Assembly: GCA_022835495.1 (NCBI GenBank)
Contig: BQOK01000001.1
Span: 2,046,001 to 2,110,000, forward strand
DNA length: 64,000 nt
DNA from: Oscillospiraceae bacterium
GTDB taxonomy: Bacteria; Bacillota; Clostridia; Oscillospirales; Ruminococcaceae
Direction of reading: 5' to 3'
A program made the translations under genes and the position numbers. The notes beneath the pieces are model-generated. The model had not been told where the DNA came from. It was given only the letters and a program-made list of their open reading frames with translations, and ran no database searches. This document shows, piece by piece, positions 42,264 through 51,206 of this stretch; position 1 is the stretch's first letter; the number at the start of each line of letters is the position of its first letter.

Positions 42264-43478
42264 TTACAACATTTTCCCGTCTCGCAGATCACTGCCTTCC
42301 ACGATCACCTCATCGAACAGACGCACCTCATTCTCGGTGCCCACCTTGCCGCCCTCGGGAACCAGGATATATTCCTCGTTTTGATACAGCACCGTGATCC
42401 TGCGCCAGCGGGCCAGATTTCCATATTTTACATACACGCCCTTTTCCCCGTCCACGATGTGCAGGGCCTTTGCGTTGATGCGCACCCCCTGGTAGGACTC
42501 AAAATCGATCTTGGCGCTGCCCCGGGCAAGGCTCAGCACATCGGCCCCCACATACTCGCAGCTCAGCACCACCTTGGCAAGGCCGCTGGCCTCGTCCGCC
42601 GTCACGCTTTCCACCTTGGCGGGCAGCACCTTTTCGGCTTCACCCGGGAAACTCAGGTTCACCTTGCTCACATTTTCGAACTTTTTGCTCTCCTGCAGGG
42701 TGCACACGCCATAAAAGCGCCACTTGTAACTGCCCACCAGCTTGCCCGCGCCGCTCATGGCGCGCACGCCCGCACCGCTTTCCAGCGCGTCGGCGATCTC
42801 AGCCGCGCCCATTGCGTCCAGCTGGTCCGCATCGTATTCCAGCCATTCCCCCGCCGCCGCAGCCACAAAATAGCCGCCCGAGGGGGCCGTGACCGGGGCC
42901 GGGCTGCCAAGCTGGGCCAGCGCGGCCTGGCGCTCCTCTTCCAAAAGGCTGCGCGCGGCAGAAAAATCCCGGATCGCGCCCGTCGTGATCTGCAGGCGGT
43001 TTACCGCCAGCAGGTATGCGTTTGCCTGCCTGGTCACGCCCTGGTAGTTTTGGCTGTCCAGCTGATCCAAAAGATCGTAAAAAGAGCTCTGGCGCTGGGT
43101 GAGCAGCAGATCCACATCGCTGCCCGCCGTGTTCTCGGATTTTTTGAGCAATTCAATCTGCGCGTCCAGTTCGGTAAGGCGCTGCCGGGCCCGCCCCTGG
43201 GATTCGTCGGTATACTGTTCAGCCACCTGGCCGTTCTGGGCCACCCTCTCGCCATTCTCCACCAGGTAGCCCAAAAGCCCCCCGCCCGGCACCTCCGCCT
43301 GATCAAAGGCGAGGTATCCCTCGCACAGCAGGCTGTCGGACAGATCATACTCAATGGCGGTCTCGGTCTGATACGGGCGGTCCAGGATGGTAAAAAGCTG
43401 TTTTGCCAGATACAGCACGGGCACGGCCAGCGCCAGCAAAATGGCAAAGGTAGCGATCTTATGTTTTGAGCTGCGCAC
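42264..43478 (-). CDS. HlyD-like membrane-anchored adaptor protein
   Basis: 404 residues: one N-terminal membrane helix (about 8-29), a short lipoyl-like strand region (CEGYLAFDQAEVPGG), a coiled-coil section (about 90-190), and beta-barrel-like C-terminus ending with NEEYILVPEGG. This is the pattern of HlyD-family periplasmic adaptor proteins. Members of unknown role lie next to sepF in Clostridia, so a link to division or wall synthesis is possible. No transporter partner is nearby. GTG 43478 has GGGAGGG upstream. Annotated by architecture, with limited certainty. Confidence 0.72.
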   Translation of the reverse strand: MRSSKHKIATFAILLALAVPVLYLAKQLFTILDRPYQTETAIEYDLSDSLLCEGYLAFDQAEVPGGGLLGYLVENGERVAQNGQVAEQYTDESQGRARQRLTELDAQIELLKKSENTAGSDVDLLLTQRQSSFYDLLDQLDSQNYQGVTRQANAYLLAVNRLQITTGAIRDFSAARSLLEEERQAALAQLGSPAPVTAPSGGYFVAAAAGEWLEYDADQLDAMGAAEIADALESGAGVRAMSGAGKLVGSYKWRFYGVCTLQESKKFENVSKVNLSFPGEAEKVLPAKVESVTADEASGLAKVVLSCEYVGADVLSLARGSAKIDFESYQGVRINAKALHIVDGEKGVYVKYGNLARWRRITVLYQNEEYILVPEGGKVGTENEVRLFDEVIVEGSDLRDGKML

Positions 43479-43529
43479 AGGCAGGCCCTCCCCTCTTTTC
43501 AGTGCTTTCCCTTTTTGGCACCCTGTGCA

Positions 43530-44468
43530 TTACAGCGCAAAGCGCCCCCGGATCGCTTGCTCCGCCGCCTGCTGCACCCCCGGCGCCGAGCCGTCCAGCC
43601 ACACCACGCCCTCCATGCGGCGGAACCAGGTGAGCTGGCGCTTGGCATAGTTCCGGCTTGCTTGCTTGAGCTTGGCCGCGCACGCCTCCAGCGGCGCCGC
43701 CCCCTCAAAATAAGGAAAAAACTCCTTGTAGCCAATGGCCTGGGCCGCCGTTTTGTAGCTTTCGCGGTTTTTCCATACCAGCTCGGCCTCGGCCAAAAGG
43801 CCCCGCTCCAGCATCTGGTCTACCCGCCGGTCAATGCGCTCATAGAGCTGGCCGCGGGGCCAATCAAGGCAGAGCACCAACGCATTGTAGGGCCTTTGCG
43901 CCGGGCGCGAGGCCTCCCTTTGCTGCGTCATGGTGACCCCGCTGGTATAATAGAGCTCCAGCGCGCGCAGCACCCGCCCCTTGTTATGGGGGTGCACTGC
44001 CGCCGCATAGGCCGGGTCAATGCGGCGCAGCTCGGCGTGAAGGGCCTCCGGGCCCTCCCGGTCTGCGCGCAGCGCCAGGGCAGCGCGCAGCGCCGGGTCG
44101 GTTTTCTGGGGCGCAAAACGAACGCCCTCCAGCAGGCTCTCAATATAAAGGCCGGTGCCGCCCACCACAAAGGGCAGCCTGCCCCGGCCCGCGATCTCCC
44201 CAATGCAGCGCCCTGCAGCCTCCACGTAATCGGCCACACTGAAGGCCTTTTCCGGCGCAAGGAACCCCACCAGATGATGCGGCACGCCCTGCGCCTCGGC
44301 CGCCGTGACCTTGGCGGTTCCCACATCCAGCCCCTGGTAGATCTGCATGGAATCGGCGTTCACGATCTCGCCCCCAAACGCGCGGGCAAGCGCCACCGAC
44401 AGGCCGGTCTTCCCGCTGGCGGTGGGGCCGCCCAGCACCGCCAGGCACGGTTTATCCCATTCGGCCAA
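43530..44468 (-). CDS. miaA: tRNA dimethylallyltransferase MiaA
   Basis: 312 residues. P-loop GGPTASGKTGLS (K20), DSMQIYQGLDVGTAK, and the later VGGTGLYIESLLEG block. Adds the isopentenyl group to A37 of tRNAs reading UNN codons, the substrate later methylthiolated by MiaB in the same cluster. TTG 44468 gives the right N-terminus, though its ribosome-binding site is far. The 5' end overlaps mutL by 17 bp. Confidence 0.94.
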   Translation of the reverse strand: MAEWDKPCLAVLGGPTASGKTGLSVALARAFGGEIVNADSMQIYQGLDVGTAKVTAAEAQGVPHHLVGFLAPEKAFSVADYVEAAGRCIGEIAGRGRLPFVVGGTGLYIESLLEGVRFAPQKTDPALRAALALRADREGPEALHAELRRIDPAYAAAVHPHNKGRVLRALELYYTSGVTMTQQREASRPAQRPYNALVLCLDWPRGQLYERIDRRVDQMLERGLLAEAELVWKNRESYKTAAQAIGYKEFFPYFEGAAPLEACAAKLKQASRNYAKRQLTWFRRMEGVVWLDGSAPGVQQAAEQAIRGRFAL

Positions 44469-46431
44469 ACTGCTTTTCCAGCTCCTTTTGCGTCAGCTTC
44501 AGCACCACCGGCCGACCGTGGGGGCAGAACGGGGGCACCTTGCCGTCTAAAATATCCTGCGCCAGGCGCAGCAGCTCCATGCGGTCCGAGCGGTCCCCCG
44601 CCTTGATCGCCGCCTTGCATGCGATGGAATGAAGGACCCATTCGGTCTTTTCGCTCATGGCGTCTTTGCTGCCCCGCGCCAGCTTTGCCGCCAGCTCGCA
44701 CACAAGGGCCTCCACATCTCCCGCCTCCACATCAGCCGGCACCGCCCGCACCAGCACGGTGGAGCCGCCGAAGTCTTCCGCCTCCACCCCCGCGGCTTCC
44801 AACAGCTGCGCGTGCTCCGCCAGGGCGTGTTTTTCCTCGGCGGAAAGGTTCACGGGAACAGGCGCAAGCAGCATTTGGCTGCTCACCTGCCCATACGAGG
44901 CGGCCAGCTTTTCGTACAGCACGCGCTCGTGGGCGGCGTGTTTATCGATCAGGCAGAGCTCCCGGCCGCGCTGTGTGATAATGTAGGTTTTAAACGCCTC
45001 GCCGATGTACTGCAGCGGCTCCCGATCTTCCCCCTCGGGGGCGGCGGGCGGCGGGCTCTGCCGAACCCCGGGGGCGGGCTTTGGCTCCGCCCCTACCGGC
45101 CGGGCCGCCGTTTCTTCCCCTGCCGGGGCGGGCTGCTGGGGGGCTTGCCGTTTTGGCGGCGCGCCGCCGAGGCGCAGCGGCTCCGAGTGGAGCACCTGCC
45201 CCCCTGCGCCAGGCGCCGGAACGGCGCGCGTTTCAGCCGGGGCCGGGCGGGGCGCGTCCGGTTCCGCCCAAACGCCCTGCCGCAGCGGCGCCTGAGTGGA
45301 GGCCGGGGCAGCTGCGGCAGCTGAACCAGCCGCTGCAAAGCTGGGCTGCTTTACAGGGGTACTCAGGTCCAGCTGCACCGGCGCTTCGGCTGTTTTCTTT
45401 TCCGGCGCGGCCTGCCGGAAGCTGAAATGCTGCTCCCCGCTGCCGGGCTGTGCCAGTGCGGCTTTTGCGGCCCGGTACACCGCGTCGAACGCCTCGCTCT
45501 CACGGGCAAAGCGCACCTCGGTTTTTGCGGGGTGCACATTCACGTCCACCAGTTCACAGGGCATGTCCAGCATGAGCACGCATCCCGGGAATTTGCCCTG
45601 CATCAGGGTGCCCCGGTATGCGTTTTCCAGCGCCGCCATCATGGTGCGGTTTTTTACAAACCGCCCGTTGATAAAAAAGAACTGCATCCCCCTGCTTGCC
45701 CGGCAGGCCCGGGGCGGGGTGATCAGGCCGTGCACCCGGTACGCGCCCGCCGCCTCATCCAGCTCCAAAAGATCCTTGGCAAATTCGCGCCCCAGCACCG
45801 CATAGACCGCGCTGCGCAGGCTCCCGTCGCCGGGGGTCTTGTACTGAAGCTTCCCGTCCTTTATAAAGCCCACAGACACTTCCGGGTGCGAGAGGGCCAC
45901 ACGGCCCACCGTTTCGCTCACAAACGTGCCCTCGCTGGCGTCCTTTTTTAAGAACTTCATGCGGGCGGGGGTGTTGTAAAACAGGTCGCGCACGGCGATG
46001 GTGGTGCCCACAGGCCGGGCGCCGGGCTCCATGCCCAGCTCCTCGCCGCCCTCAATGCGGTAGCAGCAGGCAAATTCGTCCGGCTCGGTGCGGGTGAGCA
46101 CCTCCACCCGTGCCACGCTGGCGATCGAGGCCAGGGCCTCGCCCCGAAAGCCCAGCGTATGAATGCTCTCCAGGTCGCGCTCGGTTGCGATCTTGCTGGT
46201 GGCGTGGCGGATAAAGGCGGTTGGGATATACTCGGCTTCAATGCCGCTGCCGTTGTCGGCCACCTGGATCAGGCTCACGCCGCCCCGCTCAATGGTGACC
46301 GTGACCTGGGCGGCCCCGGCGTCGATCGCGTTTTCCAGCAGCTCCTTGACCACCGAAGCGGGCCGTTCCACCACCTCGCCCGCCGCGATCAGCTCGGCCG
46401 TGTGCTTGTCCAAAACATGGATGACCGCCAT
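44452..46431 (-). CDS. mutL: DNA mismatch repair protein MutL
   Basis: 659 residues. N-terminal GHKL ATPase with ELLENAIDAGA, DNGSGI and HTLGFRGEAL; a long proline/alanine-rich linker (about 340-470); and a C-terminal endonuclease domain with DKHAAHERVLYE (the DQHA-x2-E-x4-E motif with K for Q) and CPHGRP. So it is a nicking-type MutL, as expected in bacteria without MutH. ATG 46431 follows GGGAGG by 8 nt; a GTG 9 nt earlier lies within the ribosome-binding site. Confidence 0.95.
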   Translation of the reverse strand: MAVIHVLDKHTAELIAAGEVVERPASVVKELLENAIDAGAAQVTVTIERGGVSLIQVADNGSGIEAEYIPTAFIRHATSKIATERDLESIHTLGFRGEALASIASVARVEVLTRTEPDEFACCYRIEGGEELGMEPGARPVGTTIAVRDLFYNTPARMKFLKKDASEGTFVSETVGRVALSHPEVSVGFIKDGKLQYKTPGDGSLRSAVYAVLGREFAKDLLELDEAAGAYRVHGLITPPRACRASRGMQFFFINGRFVKNRTMMAALENAYRGTLMQGKFPGCVLMLDMPCELVDVNVHPAKTEVRFARESEAFDAVYRAAKAALAQPGSGEQHFSFRQAAPEKKTAEAPVQLDLSTPVKQPSFAAAGSAAAAAPASTQAPLRQGVWAEPDAPRPAPAETRAVPAPGAGGQVLHSEPLRLGGAPPKRQAPQQPAPAGEETAARPVGAEPKPAPGVRQSPPPAAPEGEDREPLQYIGEAFKTYIITQRGRELCLIDKHAAHERVLYEKLAASYGQVSSQMLLAPVPVNLSAEEKHALAEHAQLLEAAGVEAEDFGGSTVLVRAVPADVEAGDVEALVCELAAKLARGSKDAMSEKTEWVLHSIACKAAIKAGDRSDRMELLRLAQDILDGKVPPFCPHGRPVVLKLTQKELEKQFGRMG

Positions 46432-46461
46432 TGGGGCCACCTCCCTTTTGCTTTATTGCAT

Positions 46462-49056
46462 TTATTGCAGCGTCTTTTTCAGTTCGTACAAAAAGTTGAG
46501 CGCCTCGATGGGGGTCAGCGTCTCCACATCCAGGGCCCGCAGCTTGTCCACCATTTCCCCCGGCAGCGCGGGGGCAGCCAGTTGCTCGAACGCCTCAAAA
46601 TCGAGCTGATCCACCCGGTGGGCGCCGGGCGCCGTGGCCTCCAAGGCCTTCAGCACCTCTTTGGCGCGCTTTGTGACCTCGTCCGGCAGGCCGGCCAGCT
46701 TGGCCACCTGGATGCCGTAGCTGTCGTCGGCGGGGCCGCGCACAATGCGGCGCAGGAAGGTGATGTCGTCGCCCCGCTTTTTCACCGCGATATTGTAATT
46801 TTTAACCCCCGGCAGGTCGTTTTCCAGCTCGGTAAGCTCGTGATAATGGGTGGCGAACAGCGTTTTGCAGCCGATATGGCCGGAGATATGCTCCACCACC
46901 GCCCGGGCGATGCTCATGCCGTCGAAGGTGGAGGTGCCCCGGCCGATCTCGTCCAGGATAACAAGGCTCTTTTTGGTGGCATACTGCAAAATTTCCGCCA
47001 CCTCGGTCATCTCCACCATAAAGGTGGACTGGCCCGCCGCCAAATCGTCCGAGGCGCCCACCCGGGTAAAGATCGCGTCCACCACACCCACCCGGCAGGC
47101 CTTTGCCGGCACAAAGCTGCCGATCTGCGCCAGCAGCGCGATCAGGGCATTTTGGCGCATATACGTGGATTTGCCCGCCATGTTGGGGCCTGTGATGATG
47201 AGAAGATTGTCCTCGGCGCAGTCCAGCGCGGTGTCGTTGGGCACGAACAGGCTTTTGCGCTGCATCTGTTCGATCACCGGGTGCCGCCCCTCGGTGATGT
47301 GCAGCCCGTCGCCCTCGTCCACCGTGGGGCGCACGTAATCGTTTGTCACGGCCACCTGCGCCAGCGCCGCCAGCACATCCAGCTTTGCCACAGCGCCGGC
47401 GGTGGCCTGAATCCGGGCCAGCTGGGCCGAAAGATCGAACAGCAGCTCCTCGAACAGCTTGCGCTCCAGCACCAGCAGGCGCTCGCTGGCGCCCAGGATC
47501 TTGTTCTCCAGCTCCTTGAGCTCCTCGGTGATATAGCGCTCGGCGTTGGCCAGGGTCTGCTTGCGCACAAACCCCGGGGGCACCTGGCTGGTGAAGGACT
47601 TGCTCACCTCGATATAATAGCCGAACACCCGGTTGTAGCCGATTTTGAGGGTGCGGATGCCCGTTTCCTCTTTCATTTTTGCTTCCAGGTGCGACAAATA
47701 CCCCTTGCCGCCGTGCACGATGTCCCGCAGCTCGTCCACCTCGGCGTTGTAGCCCGCCCGGATGACCCCGCCCTCTTTCAGGGTGGAGGGGGCTTGCTCG
47801 TCCACCGCGGCGTAGATCCGCTCCTTGATGTCCTCCAGCGGGTCGATGCGGCCGGCCAGCGCCGTGAGCTCCGGGCAGCCGCAGCCTTCGGCCAGGGCTT
47901 TCAGCGCGGGGAGCTGGTCGCAGGTGCTGGCCAGAGAATAGATCTCCTTGGGGGTGGCCGAGCCATATACCGTGCGGGTCATCAGGCGCTCAATGTCAAA
48001 CACGCGGCTCAGCGCCTCAATGATTTCGGCCCGCTGGATGTTCTGTTCGTACAAAGCCTGCACGCTGTCCAGCCGGGCGTTGATCGCCGCCGCGTTCACC
48101 AGAGGCTGCTCCAGCCAGCTGCGCAAAAGGCGCTTGCCCATGGCGGTCTGGGTCTTATCCAATACCCAGAGCAGGGTGCCCCGCTTTTCGCGGCCGCGCA
48201 TGGTCTCGGTGAGCTCCAGGTTCGCCCGGGTAACAGGCGAAAGCTGCATATACTGGGCCTCTGCATAGTTGTGCACGCTCTTCAACCGCTCCACGCCTTT
48301 TTTCTGCGTGGCGTGCAAATAGCCCAGCAGGCCGCTCATGGCATAGGGCGCGCAGCCGTCCCGCGCAAAGCCGGTGGCCGCGGCCCAGTCTGCACCGAAC
48401 TGGGCCGTGAGCTGCTGTTCCACGCGCTGCGGGGCAAACTGCTCGTCCTCCAGCAGCTCCACCGCACAGGTCATGTGCTGTTTGATATACGCTGTCACGT
48501 CTTTCAGGTCCAGCAGGGCGGCGTTGAACAGCACCTCGCTGGGGCTGTAGCGGCACAGCTCGGTGATGATCTGGGTACTCAGCTTTTCACTGCACAGCTC
48601 GGTGGAGTGCGCGGTGCCTGTGGAAACATCGGCAAAGCACACGCCGGCTTTGCCCTCTTTTAAGTATATACTGCATATGTAGTTGTTTTTGTCGTCTTGA
48701 AGCATGCTGCTCTCAATGACTGTGCCGGGGGTGATGACCCGGATGATATCGCGCTTTACAAGCCCCTTTGCCAGGGCAGGGTCCTCCATCTGCTCACAGA
48801 TGGCTACCTTGTAGCCCTTGGCGATCAGCCGCGCCACGTAGCCCTCGTAGCTGTGGAAGGGCACGCCGCACATGGGGGCGCGCTCCTCCTGGCCGCAGTC
48901 CCGCCCGGTGAGCGTGAGCTCCAGCTCCTTGGACGCCAGAATGGCGTCGTCGTAGAACATCTCGTAAAAATCGCCCAGGCGGAAAAACAGGATCTCGTCT
49001 TTATGCTGCTTTTTCAGCTCAAAATACTGGGTCATCATGGGGGAAAGCTCCGCCAC
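46462..49056 (-). CDS. mutS: DNA mismatch repair protein MutS
   Basis: 864 residues. Mismatch-reading FYE motif in GDFYEMFYDDA near residue 33, a clamp/lever region, Walker A GPNMAGKSTYMRQ and the DEIGRGTSTFDG Walker B segment. GTG 49056 gives MAELSPMMTQYF, which aligns with known MutS N-termini, and has AGGTGA upstream. Located between ylbF and mutL. Confidence 0.97.
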   Translation of the reverse strand: MAELSPMMTQYFELKKQHKDEILFFRLGDFYEMFYDDAILASKELELTLTGRDCGQEERAPMCGVPFHSYEGYVARLIAKGYKVAICEQMEDPALAKGLVKRDIIRVITPGTVIESSMLQDDKNNYICSIYLKEGKAGVCFADVSTGTAHSTELCSEKLSTQIITELCRYSPSEVLFNAALLDLKDVTAYIKQHMTCAVELLEDEQFAPQRVEQQLTAQFGADWAAATGFARDGCAPYAMSGLLGYLHATQKKGVERLKSVHNYAEAQYMQLSPVTRANLELTETMRGREKRGTLLWVLDKTQTAMGKRLLRSWLEQPLVNAAAINARLDSVQALYEQNIQRAEIIEALSRVFDIERLMTRTVYGSATPKEIYSLASTCDQLPALKALAEGCGCPELTALAGRIDPLEDIKERIYAAVDEQAPSTLKEGGVIRAGYNAEVDELRDIVHGGKGYLSHLEAKMKEETGIRTLKIGYNRVFGYYIEVSKSFTSQVPPGFVRKQTLANAERYITEELKELENKILGASERLLVLERKLFEELLFDLSAQLARIQATAGAVAKLDVLAALAQVAVTNDYVRPTVDEGDGLHITEGRHPVIEQMQRKSLFVPNDTALDCAEDNLLIITGPNMAGKSTYMRQNALIALLAQIGSFVPAKACRVGVVDAIFTRVGASDDLAAGQSTFMVEMTEVAEILQYATKKSLVILDEIGRGTSTFDGMSIARAVVEHISGHIGCKTLFATHYHELTELENDLPGVKNYNIAVKKRGDDITFLRRIVRGPADDSYGIQVAKLAGLPDEVTKRAKEVLKALEATAPGAHRVDQLDFEAFEQLAAPALPGEMVDKLRALDVETLTPIEALNFLYELKKTLQ

Positions 49057-49147
49057 GAAACATCACCTACCTACACATTTTGGGAAAGCGGGCGGCCCCC
49101 AGAGCATTTGCTGCGCCGAGAGCCGCCTGGCCGGAATCGTTTTGTTT

Positions 49148-49555
49148 TCAGTGGCAGCCGCTGCAGGAGGAGCAGCTGCCCGAGCAGCCGGCCTCGGGCT
49201 GCTGCACGCTCATGGGGTCGCCGCCGTTCATTGCGGTGTTGATGATGGCGTCGATGTAGCTGATCAGCGCCTCGGCCTCGGCCTTTGCCTCGTTGTAGGC
49301 GGCCATGCTCCCGGTGGACATGATCTTGCTGTAAAGCTCGTTGACCTGAGCGTTCAGTTCGGCCACCTTGGCGTCGTCCCGCTCGTCCTTGCTGATCTCG
49401 TTGTTCAAGTCGAGCCGGGCAAGGTTGAACTCGCCGATCATGTCCTGCAGGGCCTCATCCTTGTCGTTGGCCTCGCGCGCGGCGGCCAGCGCCAGATAGC
49501 AGGGGTCGGTCTGCAGCGCGGCTGCAGCTTTTTTAAAGAGGTCAATGGTATCCAT
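49148..49555 (-). CDS. YlbF/YmcA family protein (Ric complex-like)
   Basis: 135 residues, mainly helical (DUF964). The C-terminus ends in a cysteine cluster (CSGSCSSCSGC). In Bacillus, RicA/YmcA, RicF/YlbF and RicT form an Fe-S-binding complex that influences RNase Y processing, competence and sporulation; YmcA lies next to MiaB (YmcB) there, the same neighbour as here. The cysteine tail could be an Fe-S ligand set. AAGGAG precedes the ATG. Whether it is equivalent to RicA or RicF cannot be told. Confidence 0.83.
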   Translation of the reverse strand: MDTIDLFKKAAAALQTDPCYLALAAAREANDKDEALQDMIGEFNLARLDLNNEISKDERDDAKVAELNAQVNELYSKIMSTGSMAAYNEAKAEAEALISYIDAIINTAMNGGDPMSVQQPEAGCSGSCSSCSGCH

Positions 49556-49574
49556 GAAATATCTCCTTTTTTGT

Positions 49575-50960
49575 TTATTGGGCAAGCTCGCCCGTTAATA
49601 TGGTTCCCCGGGAACCGGTAAAATGCACGGGCGCATATTCGCCCACAAGGGCGGCAGGGCCCGCAAACTCCACCACCAGATTGTTGGAAAGGCGGCCGGA
49701 AAGCGTTCCCTCCTGCTTGCCGTGGCCCTCCACCAGCACCCGCTGGGTCTGCCCCGCGAGCCCGGCCACCAGGCCGCAGGCGATCTCGTCCTGCACCGCC
49801 AGCAGCCGGGCCATGCGCCGTGCCTTTTCCTGGTGGGTAACCGGGTCCGGCATGGAGGCCGCCCGGGTGCCGGTCCGCTTGGAATAAATAAAGGTGAACA
49901 GCTGCATGTAGCCCACCTTCCGCACCAGGTCCAGCGTGGCTTCAAAGTCCTCCTCGGTTTCGCCGGGGAAGCCCACGATGATATCGCTGGAAAAAGTGAC
50001 CCCCGGAATGGCGGTGCGGGCATATTCTACCAGGTCCAGATACTGGGCGACGGTGTAGTGCCGGTTCATTTCGCGCAGCACCCGGTCGCTGCCGCACTGC
50101 ACCGGCAGGTGGATGTGGCTGCAGATCCGTTCGTTGCGGGCAATGGTGTCGATCAGCTTGCGGCTGGCGTCTTTTGGGTGGCTGGTCATAAAGCGCAGGT
50201 GGTAGTCGCCCGGCTCTTTGCACAGCAGCTCCAAAAGGTCCGAAAAGTCGATGGGCTGTTCCAGGCCCTTGCCATAGCTGTTCACATTCTGCCCCAGCAG
50301 CGTGATCTCCTTGTAGCCCGCGGCCACAAGGCCGCGGAACTCGGCCAGCACGTCCGCCGGGCGGCGGCTGCGCTCGCGCCCGCGCACATAGGGCACGATG
50401 CAGTAGGTGCAAAAATTATCGCACCCATACATGATGGGCAGCCAGGCGCGGAAACTGGAATCGCGCCGGATCGGAACCTGCTCCACGATCTCTGTGCGCT
50501 CGGCCGGGGCCTGCAAAAGCCGCTTGTTGCCCCCCGCCAGCTTTTCCGCCAGCAATTGGGGCAGCGTGTCGATGCCGTTCACCCCAAACACCAGATCCAC
50601 AAACGGGTAGCTCTGCCGGATCTTTTCCACCACCGCAGGCTGCTGCGCCATGCATCCGCACAGCCCGATGATCAGCCCCGGCTTTTGTTTTTTCAGGCTT
50701 TTCAGCGCCCCCACGTTGCCGAATACCCGCTGCTCGGCGTGCTCGCGCACCGCGCAGGTATTGAAAAGGATCAGATCCGCCTGCTGGGGCGCATCGCACA
50801 GGCCGAAGCCCGCGTCGGCCAGCACGCCCTTGATCTTTTCGCCGTCGTTTACGTTCTGCTGGCAGCCGTAAGAATGTACATAGGCCAGGGGCGGGCTTTC
50901 GTAATAGCGGGCGATCGCCCCGGCCGCCGCCCGGTTGTGTTCAAAATGAATGGGTTCCAA
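49575..50960 (-). CDS. miaB: tRNA-2-methylthio-N6-dimethylallyladenosine synthase MiaB
   Basis: 461 residues. N-terminal UPF0004 domain cysteines C33, C69 and C103 bind the auxiliary cluster. The radical SAM motif C180-x3-C184-x2-C187 lies in YGCDNFCTYC, and a TRAM domain ends the protein. Adds the methylthio group to i6A37 of tRNA, after MiaA. TTG 50960 is preceded by AGGAG at 7 nt, so it is preferred to longer versions. First gene of miaB-ylbF-mutS-mutL-miaA-HlyD-like. Confidence 0.95.
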   Translation of the reverse strand: MEPIHFEHNRAAAGAIARYYESPPLAYVHSYGCQQNVNDGEKIKGVLADAGFGLCDAPQQADLILFNTCAVREHAEQRVFGNVGALKSLKKQKPGLIIGLCGCMAQQPAVVEKIRQSYPFVDLVFGVNGIDTLPQLLAEKLAGGNKRLLQAPAERTEIVEQVPIRRDSSFRAWLPIMYGCDNFCTYCIVPYVRGRERSRRPADVLAEFRGLVAAGYKEITLLGQNVNSYGKGLEQPIDFSDLLELLCKEPGDYHLRFMTSHPKDASRKLIDTIARNERICSHIHLPVQCGSDRVLREMNRHYTVAQYLDLVEYARTAIPGVTFSSDIIVGFPGETEEDFEATLDLVRKVGYMQLFTFIYSKRTGTRAASMPDPVTHQEKARRMARLLAVQDEIACGLVAGLAGQTQRVLVEGHGKQEGTLSGRLSNNLVVEFAGPAALVGEYAPVHFTGSRGTILTGELAQ

Positions 50961-51048
50961 AAGGTCGCTCCTATCCGTTGTCACGCCCCCAAAGCGCGGG
51001 CGCTCACCGCAGCCCCCGCTTGTGGCTTTTTGTTTGATATTCGAAATC

Positions 51049-51077
51049 AGTATACAATATTTTGCGCTTTTGCACAA
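51049..51077 (-). promoter_or_regulatory. Promoter of the miaB-mutSL operon
   Basis: Minus-strand -35 TTGTGC (51077-51072), 17 nt, -10 TATACT (51054-51049). The leader to miaB is about 80 nt. Confidence 0.68.
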
Positions 51078-51099
51078 GCGCCTCCAAAAGAATTTGCCG

Positions 51100-51148
51100 A
51101 AAAATGGCACAGGCCGCCCGGCCGCTGCACGCGGGGGCGGCCTGTGCC
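51100..51148 (-). terminator. Terminator of radC-uvrB-uvrA-two-component operon
   Basis: A perfect 14-bp GC-rich stem (51135-51148 with 51106-51119), 15-nt loop, then ATTTTT on the minus strand. A second small hairpin (GGGGCGC/GCGCCCC, about 51163-51180) precedes it. Confidence 0.8.
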
Positions 51149-51206
51149 GCAAGCGCAGTTACGGGGCGCGCCCTGCGCCCCGGCCAGCTTTCATGCGGCG
51201 CGCTCT

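Noticed and set aside
46159-48663. An 834-codon plus-strand frame opposite mutS/mutL
   Set aside because: Shadow of mutS; no motifs and no plausible ribosome-binding site. The same applies to 37885-40062 (opposite ileS), 49623-52271 (opposite miaB and beyond) and 11413-13392 (opposite engB/lon).
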